A DNA stretch of 64,000 nt from Sthenelais limicola (GCA_942159475.1 OW804096.1:15896906-15960905); one strand, 5' to 3'. Counted from the first letter of the stretch, positions 33,774 to 63,708 are shown. The notes: generated by a model from the letters alone, not told the origin. Numbers and translations are program-made.

Positions 33774-34182
33774 TCAGATATATTACATAGAAACAACATA
33801 ACTAACATACCACTGAACGCAGCTTCTAATTGTCCTCCCACCTTACAAGAAACTCTCCTGCTGTTGGTCTCCGTGTGCTACAATGACTATATCAGACACG
33901 TACCATACATTTATATCAGAGTATAGATTGATCACTGTGCACACTTCACTGATAACAACCAGGTTACCGCCCCCTTTTATTTTTAAAAATTCATTTCAGG
34001 CGAATTATATATTTCACAGTTCCATTAAATAAACCTTCTATCCTACAGATTTTTTCAGACATTGCCTCATTATATTGAACTATTTGCTCCCATCGCCACA
34101 TTAGATATTTCTCTACAAGTATATACTTTTCTAAATGTCCCCATCCCACTCTCATTCATTGAGTTCACTAAAGTAACACATG

Positions 34183-34410
34183 TGGGCCAGATTTTCAGAA
34201 AATGCACAACATTTAACCGAAATCTCACCGCAATTTCAGACGAAAATGAAGTTCAAAATACAGTTAAACCTAACCAAACAGATTGCTAGAATCAATACAA
34301 TGCCTGATATACTCGAATGTACCTAGTATTGACCAAATTGCAGCCTAATTTAGCAGAATTTACTAAATGTGTACAGCTGCCAATTGTACATTTTCTGAAA
34401 ATCTGACCCA
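34183..34410 (-). mobile_element. MITE family A, copy 4
   Basis: Ends TGGGCCAGATTTTCAGAAAA and TTTTCTGAAAATCTGACCCA; interior as in the other minus-oriented copies. ATGT on both flanks. The ORF 34062-34289 runs into it and is not a gene. Confidence 0.8.
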
Positions 34411-35096
34411 TGTATAGCCTATATGCGTTGCCTTACCTCTCCTGTCTATTTATCTGGCCAAATCACCTACAAGTTAATTCAAATATTTATCTAAAAAGTA
34501 GAGGGAGAAGATCATGCTGTCTTTCAAGAGGGGAAAAATAAAATACAATGTAATAAAAATATTTAATTAATTCTCATCAAAATCAAGGTTAGGTTTTTAC
34601 ATTGATATATAGAGAGTAGTGTAAGAAGTGTGGGTGAGGGGATGAGCAGAGAGGCAAGGGGCAATTAAATCATCCACGATGTACAGAATATTTATTAACA
34701 TCTTATTATTCCGGATGCATGTAATCATTTTTCAGGTATATCCTTAAGTGAACCAGGTCTTCCACCTGGTTGCCTTCAACAAAGGCATTATTATTGCTCA
34801 CCAGCGACCATTTTCTCCCGACCTATTCGACTTAAGTTTCCTGTATTTATAAACATATAAAACAGTAGCAAATGATACATTCAGTCCAATGGATCATGGT
34901 ATGAGTAGATTTGATCTGATTGTTCTGTGGAAATAGCTGAGGATGCTACTTTAATATTTAGCCTGTCCTACTCTGCAGCATTGATCAATATCTTGGACAA
35001 CTCCCTGCATACGCCCCTCATGAATAGATCAATCTAGCTGATAATGGTGATAAAGAGATCTGTCTTCTCTCTTCGAACAGTTATCACCTTCATTCG
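34411..35096. other. Gene-free stretch
   Basis: No gene, RNA or window-internal repeat was recognised. Confidence 0.4.
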
Positions 35097-35220
35097 GTGT
35101 ATCAAAATTCAGGAAAATCTATGTAATATATCCTTTCATTTTAAAGGTCCTCATATGGAGTACATTTAGTTATACTTTATTAGTTATTGTCCCCAGAATA
35201 TGGCAAAGTTTGTTTGTTCA
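35097..35220 (+). mobile_element. Family B internal fragment
   Basis: Matches the middle of family B (AATTCAGGA, ATATATCCTTTCATTTTAAA, GGTCCTCATATGGAGTA). Both ends are missing. Confidence 0.55.
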
Positions 35221-35332
35221 AATGGGCTACATGAAATGAAACATGAAATGAAACATGAAAAATGCACAACCATAACCTTCATTACTTTTTATTAAGGCAA
35301 GACATATGACTACCCGTGACAAACTGACTGAA

Positions 35333-35395
35333 AGTTGTCATGATGACAATTGTTTTGTCACGATGATAACTTTTTTGTCACGGTGACAACTTTAT
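35333..35395. repeat. Three imperfect TTGTCA-TGACAA palindromes
   Basis: GTTGTCATGATGACAA, TTGTCACGATGATAA and TTGTCACGGTGACAA follow each other at about 21-25 bp spacing, separated by T-rich tracts. Function unknown; they could be paired binding half-sites. Confidence 0.5.
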
Positions 35396-35470
35396 TAACG
35401 CGGCCGTTAAGACGGTCTTTGTCAGTGGAACGGACACCACTTATTATAAACGCCACCCCAGTAAAGTAAT

Positions 35471-35820
35471 TCGGATGGATTCAGGAAAACGAGTCACAAG
35501 TCGCAAAATTGATATTTTTCAAAGTGTTTCATCACAAGATCTCTTTATTGAAATGTTCTGATTTTTAGAGGGTTTAGAACTGATAGTCATATGAATCTGT
35601 GCAACAAATTTCAGGACATCATTGAATATACTATTGCATTTTGAAGACCTTCATATGGAATATATTTAGTTACGTTACTGGTCCCATCCAGAAACATTGC
35701 AATATTTATTTTTTTCAAAAATAGAAATATCAAACTTAAAATTTAGAAATACATATAAGGTGTCCTAGTGTTTATCATTAGAATCGGCTTGATCCCCTAT
35801 TTTCAAATATGGAGTAAAAG
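35471..35820 (+). mobile_element. TIR element, family B, right end missing
   Basis: It starts GGAAAACGAGTCACAAGTCG and continues through the family interior to CGGCTTGATCCCCTATTTTC, where the match ends before the right terminal repeat. Confidence 0.7.
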
Positions 35821-36741
35821 GTCCTATTATTGTATACTATACTAATTCAGTTGGTAGAGATTGCAGGCTTTGTAATGGTATGCATTATATATGTTGGAGT
35901 TTTTTTTTCATATCAGCAGGAGTCCAATCAATAATGCTTTTCAAGACCTTTTTTGAGCAGTTAATCATAATCAATGAAGAGTGCATTAGGAGTGTGTCTG
36001 ATAAACTAGTAAAAAGATTCCTTCTTTTCTGATTTTATCCCAAATATTCTTTCTAAGAGGATAGTTATTGTTTTTTTCAGACTTTAAACCCTTTCTATCA
36101 GATTCCCTGACCATGAAAACCCATGTTTAGACCCCAATTTTGTCTTTCTATGTCAAATAGAAGGGAAGTTAGAATGTTGGTTGAATTTGGGGGGCAATTT
36201 TTAACAAAACGTAATTTTATCGGAAATGTGTGTGTGTGTGGGGGGGGGGGGGGCAGGGGGGCGGTAATATCACGTGTGCCCTTGGATAAATCCTTTTCTA
36301 TTGCCCTAAGGTGCTACCATACCAAAGGGGACCTTTGCAGCATGACTTTAAAATAAACGGCTTGAGCTCTAAGCCCACTAACTATTACTCTAAGTTCTGA
36401 ATAGATAACGTCTCCAATCTTCATTCTCTCTCGAGGAAGGTCCATCTTCATTTTCTCGTAACTCACTTAAAACTGTAATGGATCAAGAACAAGGGCTTAC
36501 TCGCCCTTGCTGACTGCACCAACCACGGCAGCCATCATACTTGCTTGACCTAGATAAGGGGCGTTGCTACGTAACGCTGCGCAAGCACTAGTCCCGCTTG
36601 ATATGCGAATTAAAAGTCATGTCAGGCAGTCGATGGTACTAGTATTAGTATTTGGTAGTTAGTATTAGTAGTTATTGGTATAGTATTATGTTTTTATTTC
36701 TGTATTATTAGTATTAGTATACCCTCATGCAGTAATGAAAG
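35821..36741. other. Gene-free stretch
   Basis: It contains a TG-run leading into a G-run (36227-36255) and repeats of the type TAGTATTAGTA near 36640-36720. ORFs here are uninformative. No gene supported. Confidence 0.4.
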
Positions 36742-36776
36742 GATAGTGTGTCAGATGTTCTATCTGACATACTATC
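36742..36776. repeat. Short hairpin
   Basis: GATAGTGTGTCAGAT and ATCTGACATACTATC form a 15-bp stem with one mismatch and a 5-base loop. It lies 12 bp left of a family A element. Confidence 0.5.
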
Positions 36777-36788
36777 TTGATATATATA

Positions 36789-37025
36789 TGGGTCAGATTT
36801 TCAGAAAATGTACAATTTGCAGCTCTACCCATTTAGAAAATTCTGCTAAATTAAGCTGAACAATCATGAATATCGGGTATATCTGAGTATATTTGGTATC
36901 GCATTGATTTAAAGTATCAGTTCTGTTATCTTAAACTGCATTTCAAAGCTCATTTCTGTCTTAGATGTGGGTTATTTGAGAGGACTGGTTAAGGCGAATT
37001 GTACATTTTCTAAAAATCTGACCCA
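36789..37025 (+). mobile_element. MITE family A, copy 5
   Basis: Complete copy in plus orientation with both 28-29-bp ends recognisable; it belongs to the subtype with GATTTAAAGTATCAGTTCTG in the interior, also seen at 55259. Confidence 0.8.
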
Positions 37026-37296
37026 TAAACATGATGCATGGTATAAGGTTTAACATAGTGAGGTTATGATTTGTGTGTGATTAATAGAATATTGGTAGGG
37101 GAGCTAAGTAAAACAGACAGTGTTTGTTGAATATTTGCCGAAACTTTTTCGCCACCTCCCTATCTACACCTCCTTAGCCGGAAATCCGACAGACCTAAGT
37201 TCTAATTTGTTGATTTGATTTCTGGCTGGAAAGTAATATCCCAAAGGTACTGATGACCCAGCAGCTACTGGTGTGCCCCCTTGCAGTACAGCAAGG

Positions 37297-37646
37297 AATA
37301 GGGGATTTGCATGTGTCACTGCGCATGTTTGTTACAATGCATCCTAGGATGGATTCTGATGAAATCTGACATACATATATTTGGCAAAATTTTTATCGAA
37401 AATTGCAAGAATGTTTTCACCAATATCATAGCTTTTATAATTGACACATGAAAACCAAATGCATCATGGGAAATATGGGGGCTTGTGTTATGGAAACATG
37501 GATAACACATGGGTATTGACATTAGAGCATTGATAAATATCCCATGCAGAACATGGCATGTTTTCTATAGAATTTAGACTGTACCATTAGTCCCAGAATT
37601 CCATGCGAACCAAGATTCAAAATGGCGCCTATGCAACTCCCCTATT
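37297..37646 (-). mobile_element. TIR element, family C copy 2
   Basis: AATAGGGGATTTGCATG at the left and ATGCAACTCCCCTATT at the right; the interior matches 1797-2144 in reverse orientation. The ORF 37316-37522 corresponds to the one inside copy 1 and reflects the shared repeat, not a gene. Confidence 0.8.
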
Positions 37647-37785
37647 GCCCTTCTCTCTTTGCCTCAACTAACATTCCCAGAGCATCTGGTATTATGTGAA
37701 TAAATATACCTTAACTGCATATCCATGTATTCGTTAAACATTCCTATTACGAATCGAGCTTGACGTTGGGTTCACTGTATATGTA

Positions 37786-38038
37786 TGGGTCAGATTCCCA
37801 GAAAATGTACAATTCAACTTCGCCAATCTTCCCAATTAACCCAAATTTCAGACGGAAATAAAGTACAAAATATAATTAAACCTAGCCAAACAGATTGCTA
37901 GAATCAATACAGTGCTGAATATACTCGAATTTACCTAGCATTGACCAAATTGCAGCCTAATTTTGGCAGAATTTACTAAATGTGTACAGCCCTCAACATT
38001 TTCTGAAAATCTGACCCATTTTCTGAAAATCTGACCCA
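37786..38038 (-). mobile_element. MITE family A, copy 6, with duplicated end
   Basis: Standard copy whose terminal segment TTTTCTGAAAATCTGACCCA is repeated in tandem (ending 38018 and 38038). Confidence 0.8.
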
Positions 38039-38092
38039 TATATGAATTTGGTTTTTTCGTTAATAAACAACAGCATGGTGACACCATGAAAT

Positions 38093-38128
38093 AAAAGGAA
38101 AAGGAAAAGGAAAAGGAAAAGGAAAAGA
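38093..38128. repeat. AAAAGG microsatellite
   Basis: About six head-to-tail AAAAGG units. Confidence 0.8.
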
Positions 38129-38725
38129 AATGAATATGATAAACAAAGACTCCATCACTGAAATGTTTATACAAAATGTTTTTATTTGTACAAAACTGGG
38201 CTATAATCTGGAATGACACAATCTTCCCTTTAACAATATTGTATTTGGCATCATCACTATACACCCATGCTGTATGATAATGCAATAACAATGCTCATAA
38301 TTGGACTAATTGAGCTTTACTTTTACTTTTTATACATTTTTATCGCAATTCAGAATAAAAAAAGATTATTTATTTGCTTAGGGGGTAAAGGCTGCGCAAT
38401 TATCAGAGAATTATCAGAATCAAACTCGTGTGATAATTTCTCTATTATCGACGCCTTTTTCCACTTTCTCGATCTATAATAAACAGTTGACATGTCTATA
38501 TCATTCTTTTGGGCCCTCAACCTTATTCGAATCTTAAGGACTCTAAATACTCTAGATGAAAGTACTTGGTTGAGTTTTTGTATATCATCAAGCAAGCTTT
38601 TTCACATAAATCAAGCATTTCTGAAAGACAAAATTAACCAGTCATACACAAAACTGTGTGTAATTCTTGATAAAAACTTCAAATGGATTTCTCGTATACT
38701 TTCTAGGCAGCTATATCTATCTATA

Positions 38726-38968
38726 TGGCTGAAATCGTCAGAAAATGTACAGTTCGCCTTCACTTCACCAATCCTCTCAAATAGCCCAGATTTATGACAA
38801 AAATAAAGTTCAAAATACAGTTCCACCTAACCAAACAGATTGCTAGAATCAATGCAATGCCGAATATACTCAGATTTACCTATAGTATTGACCAATTGCA
38901 GCCTAATTTAGCATAAATTACTAAACGTGTACCGCTGCCAATTGTACATTTTCTGGGAATCTGACCCA
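38726..38968 (-). mobile_element. MITE family A, copy 7
   Basis: Left end decayed (TGGCTGAAATCGTCAGAAAA), right end TTTTCTGGGAATCTGACCCA; interior typical. Confidence 0.75.
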
Positions 38969-39112
38969 TATACACAAACCAAAGCAAAAGAGGAAGACAG
39001 CAACAATAGCCCCACCTAATTTACATGTGTATCTACCCCTTCAAACACAATCGTTGCAAAAAACCCTAATGCTTATATGTATGCTCGAATCATTAAGAGT
39101 ATCGTTAATACA

Positions 39113-39351
39113 TGGGTCAGATTTTCAGAAAATGTACAATTCAACTTCACCAATCCTCTCAAATAGCCCAAATTTAAGACAAAAATGAGCTTCAAAATGC
39201 AGTTTAACATAACAGAACTGATACTTTATAAATCAATGCGATACCAAATATACTCAGATATTCCCGGTATTCATTATTTTTCAGCCTAATTTAAGAGAAT
39301 TTTCTAAATGTGTAGAGCTGCTAATTGTACATTTTCTGAAAATATGACCCA
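39113..39351 (-). mobile_element. MITE family A, copy 8
   Basis: Ends TGGGTCAGATTTTCAGAAAA and TTTTCTGAAAATATGACCCA. Possible ACATG duplication on the flanks. Confidence 0.8.
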
Positions 39352-40490
39352 CATGCAGTTCAACAAGAAGTAGAGGTATTTAGAATGTATTCCATGCTGT
39401 AAGGTGCTAAAGGAGAGTGCAATAACATACTGGCATTGGACACATCCAATAATAGTTCAAATTTATTTGTATTTATACTGTCGCATACGATTGTTTTCTT
39501 TCTGATGAGCCATAATCCAGTCCGAAACCTATACCTTGATTATACACCGAAATTACATATAAAAATCGCTGTGTCTGTCACTTAGAACTTCTAAAAACGT
39601 CAAACCTAAACCTAATCCAAAAAACGTTTTGATTGTATGCAGTACATATGGCACTTATAAAAATATGAATTTTTATATCAATATAACTCTGGTTGCTACG
39701 CCCTCTACAGTAATATTTGAGCACCAACATATCACGTGAGCACACAATCTACGGTAACAAAAAGTCATTTTAAACTGTCTGAAAATACTGATTCCAGCCC
39801 TTTTCTTTTTTTCTCTTTTAAGCAAAAGTAAAAACCCTGATTGAAATGAACCAATTAGAGAGTTCAAGCCATCGTTCGTTTTAAAAAGTCAGATAGTATT
39901 ACTTTCATTCTATTTGCAACATCTTCAAAACATTTCTGTGTACATAAAAATATAGCCCCTCTCGCACCAATTGCAAATTTGTAGTTTTTGCAGTAAGTTA
40001 TGTGACCTATAAAACCATTTTGAGGACTGAAGCCATTGCCCAAGGATACCCAAGCCCTACATCTTGTGAATCATATATATATGTATGCAGATCTTCACAG
40101 CCTTTCTGAGACTTACAAGAGTGGAAATGTTTATACAAAGGCTCAAAACACTCACTAAGAAAAAACATAATTATGAAAGACAAATTCGTACCTTTGTAGT
40201 GATTTAGGGGACATGAAACATCATATTTTCTAGAATATAATGAATATTATTTGTGAAATCATCAGATCCTTGACAAATTCCTTAAAAAAGAAACTTTACA
40301 AAGCTCTTTTTAGGAGAGTGAAAATGGAAATCTCTACTGCTGGAGCGTCTCTAGATGAGAAACTATCCACAAGGTGGCAGCACAAGAGCTGCAAGGACAC
40401 CTCGCGGTTAACTTCTAAAGCTTTCAACTTCTATCACATGTTGAATTGAACCGTGGATATGCTGCTTTTTAAACAACAGGAATAGTGAAT
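39352..40490. other. Gene-free stretch
   Basis: No gene or repeat family of this window recognised. The ORFs 39673-39867 and 40240-40449 lack any domain or splice-supported context. Confidence 0.4.
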
Positions 40491-40726
40491 AATAGGGGAA
40501 TTGCATGTGCCATTCTGCTTGTCGGTTACAGTGCATCCTGGGATAGATTCAGTTCTAGTTTGACAAATAGTTGCCAACATTTTTATCGAAAAATGCAAGA
40601 AGAGTTTTTCTATCATAGCTTGTGTAAATGACCTATGAAAATCAAATGCATGATGCAAACTTGTATAACACATGGATATTTCCATGAGAATCAAGGTCAA
40701 GATGAGGGACATGCAAGTCCCCTATT
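40491..40726 (-). mobile_element. TIR element, family C copy 3 (internally deleted)
   Basis: AATAGGGGAATTGCATG at the left and CATGCAAGTCCCCTATT at the right, with a shortened family C interior. Confidence 0.7.
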
Positions 40727-40951
40727 AACAATGTGTCAGTGTACCCTAAATATTCATTAACATAATAACATCTTCTGTCCATACTATTCACATGAAAATT
40801 CCTGCTAGAGAAAAGTATTCATAAATCCACAAACCAGAAAACTACATCTGTCCATCTTGTTTCTACACGACCTGAAATTATCAATAACCGTATAACACAT
40901 ACCTAGACACCATACCTAGATATAAAAGCATTAACAAGTGATATAAGAGTT

Positions 40952-41045
40952 CGAAAATATACAATTCACCATGACCAATCGTCTCAAATAAATCAGATTT
41001 AAGGTAAATGTTTTGTTCAAATACAGTTCAATATAACCAAACACA
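40952..41045 (-). mobile_element. MITE family A, half copy
   Basis: Only the segment from GAAAATATACAATTCACC to TTCAATATAACCAAACA is present; the other half and both outer termini are gone. Confidence 0.6.
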
Positions 41046-41178
41046 CAAATAGTTTTTCATGAAAGTTTTGTGGGCCATTGTTTTCCAGTAGGTACATTTC
41101 CTAGATTCAGAATATTCTAGACAATATATTTATTGTAAGAATCCTAACAGATTTCACATTGTAATGTATGTTTAAAAG

Positions 41179-41184
41179 TTTATT
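41179..41184 (-). promoter_or_regulatory. Candidate poly(A) signal of the SRCR gene
   Basis: AATAAA on the minus strand about 60 bp past the SRCR gene stop codon. Confidence 0.6.
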
Positions 41185-41242
41185 TGAGTTATCCCCCAGT
41201 AATTATATATAAAAGCACTAGCGAGGTACATTGCTGTAAGCC

Positions 41243-58989
<17,747 letters not shown>

Positions 58990-59026
58990 CTGTAATTATA
59001 CAACAATTAAGATAAATTTTCACATA

Positions 59027-59262
59027 TGGGTCAGATTTTCAGAAAATGTACAATTGGCAACTGTACACATTTAGTAATTTCTGCTAAATTCTGCTAAAAA
59101 ATGATAGATTTTTGGTCCATCTGAGTATATTTGGTATCGCATTGATTTAAAGTATTTGTTCTGTTATGTTAAACAACATTTTGAAGCTATTTTTGTCTTA
59201 AATTTGGGTTATTTGAGAGGATTGGTGAAGGTGAATTGTACATTGTCTGAAAATCTGACCTA
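59027..59262 (+). mobile_element. MITE family A, copy 15
   Basis: Complete copy, ends TGGGTCAGATTTTCAGAAAA and TTGTCTGAAAATCTGACC; lies about 40 bp upstream of the first SRCR exon found. Confidence 0.8.
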
Positions 59263-59439
59263 TATATACTTTTATTCAAGAAAACAATTACATTTGCAAT
59301 ATTATGACTCACAAGTGTTATATCAAAATTCAGGAAGTGGGTTAGGGCCTCTGCATTAATGCAGGTCTTCCAACGACCTCCCATTAAACAATATATAATA
59401 ATTAAACTGACAATTTCATTCTTCATTTCTTAATACTCT

Positions 59440-59497
59440 TATTCTTATTCTTACTCTTATTCTTATTCTTATCCTTATTCTTATCTTATTATTTCTT
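59440..59497. repeat. TTCTTA/TTATTC microsatellite
   Basis: Imperfect hexanucleotide array of CTTATT units. Confidence 0.75.
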
Positions 59498-59805
59498 ATT
59501 TTGTATTCTCGCCCTGATGCTTCCACCCCTCACCCCTCATTGTTCCTCAACTACTCCTCATTTCAGTATATTCGTTACTCATCTTATAGGCACTACCAAC
59601 GCCTAATGTTCTAGTACGAACACACGTTAAATTTATACAAACATAATTCAACCTCTAGGTTGAGAAAATTGTATAATTCATAATTTGATCTTATGATCTT
59701 ATTATTTCTGAGTCACTTGACTTCATCACTTTTCATATTATATATTACTGTTTCTTAGCTAACCATCTTGCAAATATCAATATTACAATTAAAAAGACCA
59801 TCATC

Positions 59806-59977
59806 TTATAGGGGCAGCCATTAGATCGTTGACCTAATGGTTGATTGTTACCCCTATAAATATGTAAACCACCGTGTCCAGTAGGGCTTGAGATCCTCCC
59901 AACCCAGGGAGATTGACCCACTGACCTTGCCTTAAATTGCCAAAATAAAAGTAACAACAACAACAACAATACTAACA
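59806..59977 (+). mobile_element. Possible non-LTR retrotransposon 3' tail
   Basis: A hairpin-forming stretch (ATAGGGGCAGCCATTAG ... CTAATGG ... CCCCTAT) precedes GCCAAAATAAAAGTAACAACAACAACAACAA; a structured 3' end followed by a short CAA tail is typical of CR1/L2-type LINEs and their SINEs. The inverse-strand ORF with a poly-leucine start is just the CAA repeat. Confidence 0.35.
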
Positions 59978-60668
59978 AATTTATTTTAAGTTTGTCTTAT
60001 GTACCGTCTTGTGGCTGGGATATTCAACATTCTTGATTGGAGTTAGTTCATTTTATTCTCATTATTATAACAGAGCCCTCATGATATTTTTTTTGTTCTA
60101 AAATCTGTATTCAGGAATTAGTGACAATATGATGCAATCTCACCCCCGGGGTGATTTTCCTCATGCCCTGATTTCATACAATTTATTACACAGTCAGGGT
60201 ATTTGTGTTTCGTCCTAATAGTCAACAGTCCCGGTCTTAATAGTTCTATCTGTTCTGTTACATTATAGTATACATTTTCTATTATGACCTATACGATTTA
60301 GTCAATTTCAAAGAGTCCTTACGTACATAGATTCAAACATTTAAAAACATATCATTAAAAGATTTTATACTAATAAATGAGAATCGATGCTATTTCACAA
60401 GAATGATGAGTGATATACTTCATGTGGTTTTGGTTTCTGTCTGTAACACACCTACTTCATTAAACACTATCATTAGCATAATTTTGATTTTTACATAATT
60501 GTTTTAAAAATGTTTGTTTTTCCCATAGTTATTTTTTAATTTTCTTCATCTCACGGCATTTATGATTTATTGCATATTATATTGTTAGATTTAGTTTGAT
60601 TGCCTTGAATTTGAACCATGCGCCGGTGATGGTTTTAATGAATCTTTGTTTCTTTCCATGGATAAATA
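59978..60668. other. Gene-free stretch
   Basis: Nothing recognised. I looked here for a signal-peptide exon of the SRCR gene on the minus strand and did not find a convincing one. Confidence 0.4.
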
Positions 60669-60930
60669 ATGTGTTTCAGGAAAATGACTCACAAGTCGCA
60701 ACATTTTTATTTTTCAAAGTGTTTTATCACAAGATCTCTTTATTGAAATGTTCTGATATCTGTTGGGCTTAGCATAAATCCGTGCAACAAATTTCAGGAT
60801 ATTGTATTAAATATATCCTTGCATTTTGAAGGCTTTCGTATGGAGTATATTTAGTTACTTTACTGGTAATTACCCATCCAGAAACATTGTAAACTCTTTT
60901 TTTTTCAAAAATGAAAATATCAAATATAGT
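60669..60930 (+). mobile_element. Family B copy, right end missing
   Basis: Starts GTTTCAGGAAAATGACTCAC and follows the interior to TTTTCAAAAATGAAAATATC. Confidence 0.65.
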
Positions 60931-61507
60931 ATAAGATAAGTGGGAACTTGTGAGAACTACTCATTTCATAGAACAAGATGTACTTTGTCATGGTTTTCTT
61001 TAAATCATTTCTTTTTTACCAGGACTAGACCACCACCGTGCTATTTTTTTTTATAGGGTTCGAACCCAGGCGCGGCAAGCACAGGCTTCATTTTACATGT
61101 TGGGCTAGTGTGTCGCCATTTCTCAAGGGATTGTGATGATTCAAAATTCTCTGTGATGCTGACATGTTTGCAATTCATTTGATATAAACTATATAAGTTT
61201 ATTACAGGCCTAATTGACCTGCCTGATTTTGAGTGCCGAAGGCACTTGTCATAATAAATGTGTGGTTGTTTTGCAGTTTACATAGCCAAAAGGAACTAGG
61301 TGAAATTGGTGGGTTATTTGAGTTGGTGTCTTTTCAAACCCCAAACAGGAAACCAAGCACTGTTTACATTGGTATAGCATCCTCGGCTCGACTCATTGTA
61401 ACTTTTGGCAGTCTTTCAAATGTTTGTTAGTCTGGTCTATTTTATATCAACCAACAATGAAATAATAATGATAACACGTTTATTTGTCAAAATAATCAGA
61501 AAGACAA

Positions 61508-61692
61508 ATACAGTCTAGGCCCAAAGTTGAGAGAGTCCCTTCAAACGAAGGGAAAAGTCTCTCACCTTTAACCGCGAAGTGCCATTATAATTCCATTAAG
61601 ACAGCAAAATGTAATTATATTCTCATTAAAACGCCGGGTTCTTGGCCAGAAAACTGATTAGCGAAGTAGGCTGACATACCATTCTTATCTGA
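61508..61692 (+). mobile_element. Repeat family D, full-length copy
   Basis: Begins AGTCTAGGCCCAAAGTTGAG and ends CTGACATACCATTCTTATCT; matches 58163-58346 inverted. Contains GTGCCATTATAATTCCATTA. Confidence 0.65.
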
Positions 61693-61765
61693 TCTGAGGG
61701 TTTGGACCTAGAGTGAATAGGAGATATACATCTGAATAGGGCTTGGGTTTTCCGGGCATTTTGGG

Positions 61766-61955
61766 GTTTGGAGCGAGAGGCTTTCCCTCAGTTTGAAGGT
61801 ACTCTCGCAGGTCTGAGCCTAGTCTGTATCGTCATTCATAAATGGCTGAATTTTGTTATGAAACTTTACACATAACTGACTCTTTATAAATGGTCACACA
61901 TAAACGCACATAAACTTCTCAGTTTGGAGGGACTCTCTCAGGTCTGAGCCTAGAG
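61766..61955. repeat. Family D fragments
   Basis: Two pieces, GAGCGAGAGGCTTTCCCTCA (61769) and GGAGGGACTCTCTCAGGTCT (61927), each followed by TGAGCCTAG, repeat the start of family D in inverse orientation. Confidence 0.5.
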
Positions 61956-62428
61956 TGAGAGTTTATCTCTGGACCGTCCCTGATGTTTCTGAGAAGAGAG
62001 AGGAGGTGGAGGAGTGGTTTCCCCTTCATCCTGCTCCCCTGAGTTACTCACATGCTGCCAAAACAAACCCACACTCACTCACACCCACCCACGTGTTGCC
62101 AGCACTATACTACCGTATTGCATCAAACACAAGTGCCTTCGGCACTTAGAATAGAGCAGGTTGGGTATGTAATCCTCTCTTTTTCCCCTCTCCTCTTCTC
62201 CCTCCCCTCCCCCTCTTTCTCTGGATATATCCTGAGAAAAAAATGGAACGATACCTTCTTTATTTTAACTGTTAGACTTGCCCAATTCAACACTGGAAAC
62301 CTATTTGAAAACAGAAATAATGAGGGTTTAAGATTAGCATTTTAAGAATTTTAGAATTAAGAATATTAGGAAATAAGAAATAAAGGAGAGGGAGAGAAGG
62401 AATAGGGAGATGATAGCATATATTGGCT

Positions 62429-62527
62429 ACTCGAATTTAACTAGTATTGGCCAAATTGCAGCCTTATTTAGCAGAATTTACTAAATGTGTACAGCTGCCA
62501 ATTGTACATTTTCTGAAAATCTGACCA
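62429..62527 (-). mobile_element. MITE family A, half copy
   Basis: Only the right half of the minus-oriented element remains, from CTCGAATTTAACTAGTATTG to TGAAAATCTGACCA. Confidence 0.7.
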
Positions 62528-62529
62528 AT

Positions 62530-63165
62530 ATAAGTGAGGGAAAATGGGATACAGCCAGTTTATATTGTACACCTTGTGAGCGGCAAGTATATCGATATTG
62601 TTGCCAATATACACGGTGATAAATCACCTGCACAAAATTATAAACTGGGTAATAAATACTTCAAACGAAAGTCTTTATTCAAAGGAAAAAACTTTTCCAG
62701 GAAGATATACTCGATTATTTGTGTACCGTATCATAGTGTAAAGTTATGACCATAGCTTTAATGATTTGGCCATAACCTAATTAGTTTAATTTGTTTCTAT
62801 TTATCAACGCATCCGCCACGCCACCTACCGGTACACAGACAAGACCCTTCCTTCAATACATGATCTCCGTACAAGAATCAAGACGGAAATATGTGTGTTT
62901 GAGCTGAGAAAAGCCAGTATGTAAAAAGGAGAAACAGAAATGATAGAAGATGTATGTTGACATTATCAACTATAATACACTCGCTGAAAACTCGCTGAAT
63001 TTAAGTTGAAATATGTCTTTTCTGCTCTTACAAACAACCTTTTTATGTATTTTAGTATCTCAGATATCTTGAACGGAACTATGCTGTGCAATACACATGT
63101 ACCCTAAGAAATAAACCAGCTGTCCAAAACAAAAAACAAAAACACAAGCCCCAGCTACTACTTTC
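62530..63165. other. Gene-free stretch
   Basis: No gene, RNA or window-internal repeat recognised. Confidence 0.4.
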
Positions 63166-63231
63166 CAGTCTAGGCCCAAAGTTTCAAACGAAGGGAAAGC
63201 CTCTCGCCTCAAACCAGAAAGTGTCGGGTAG
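63166..63231 (+). repeat. Family D fragment
   Basis: AGTCTAGGCCCAAAGTTTCAAACGAAGGGAAAGCCTCTCGCC-type start with part of the family's first third deleted (shown by joining AAAGT directly to TTCAAACG). A pair of TAGCCCCGCAGGGCTA palindromes follows at about 63260 and 63300. Confidence 0.5.
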
Positions 63232-63708
63232 TTTCCACCTTTCCGGCCCCCTGTCATTGTAGCCCCGCAGGGCTACTTTCCCTTATTCCCTGGTCATTTT
63301 AGCCCCGCAGGGCTATGAAGGAAACATTTATCTATCAATGACTGGAAATTTGGAATTGTTTGACTTCTGAAAATGTTGTTTTAGTTAAGATATTAACAAG
63401 CTCTCCTACTCCACATCTCCGCCGACATAGCTTCCATTATGCCCTACGACTGAGTTCAGTTTTATGACCACATGACCACAGTTCAACTGTTGACCTAGTA
63501 TTCCTGACTTGACCTACTATGACCACATTTGACCTAGTGGTGGTCTTCCCTGGAGCTACCACTATGGAATCGTAGCTTCTTTTTGTGGTAATATTAGTAG
63601 GGTTATGGTTAGAGATGACTAAGGTTGTAGGTTAATACTGAATAATTATTTAATTAATTTTATCAAGTTGATCTTGATAATTTAGTATAGGAAACCTATG
63701 TATGGGTA

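Larger units (their letters stand above)
33140..33965 (-). promoter_or_regulatory. Upstream region of NLR gene 2 with possible non-coding first exon
   Basis: Parts of this region are conserved in the orphan copy at 25543-26001, including CTCCTGCTGTTGGTCTCCGT and a minus-strand GTATGTTA at 33810 that would act as a splice donor. I infer a promoter/first-exon module for the NLR family. A family A and a family B element have inserted between it and the coding region. No TATA box was identified with confidence. Confidence 0.4.

Noticed and set aside
59745..59978. Minus-strand ORF with a leucine-rich start, considered as a signal-peptide exon of the SRCR gene
   Set aside because: The leucines come from a CAA microsatellite and no donor in phase 0 follows at a sensible place.
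61040..61130. tRNA-like element around GGTTCGAACCC at 61057
   Set aside because: The B box is good on both strands (it is nearly palindromic), but no convincing A box at the right distance and no cloverleaf; at most a SINE scrap.
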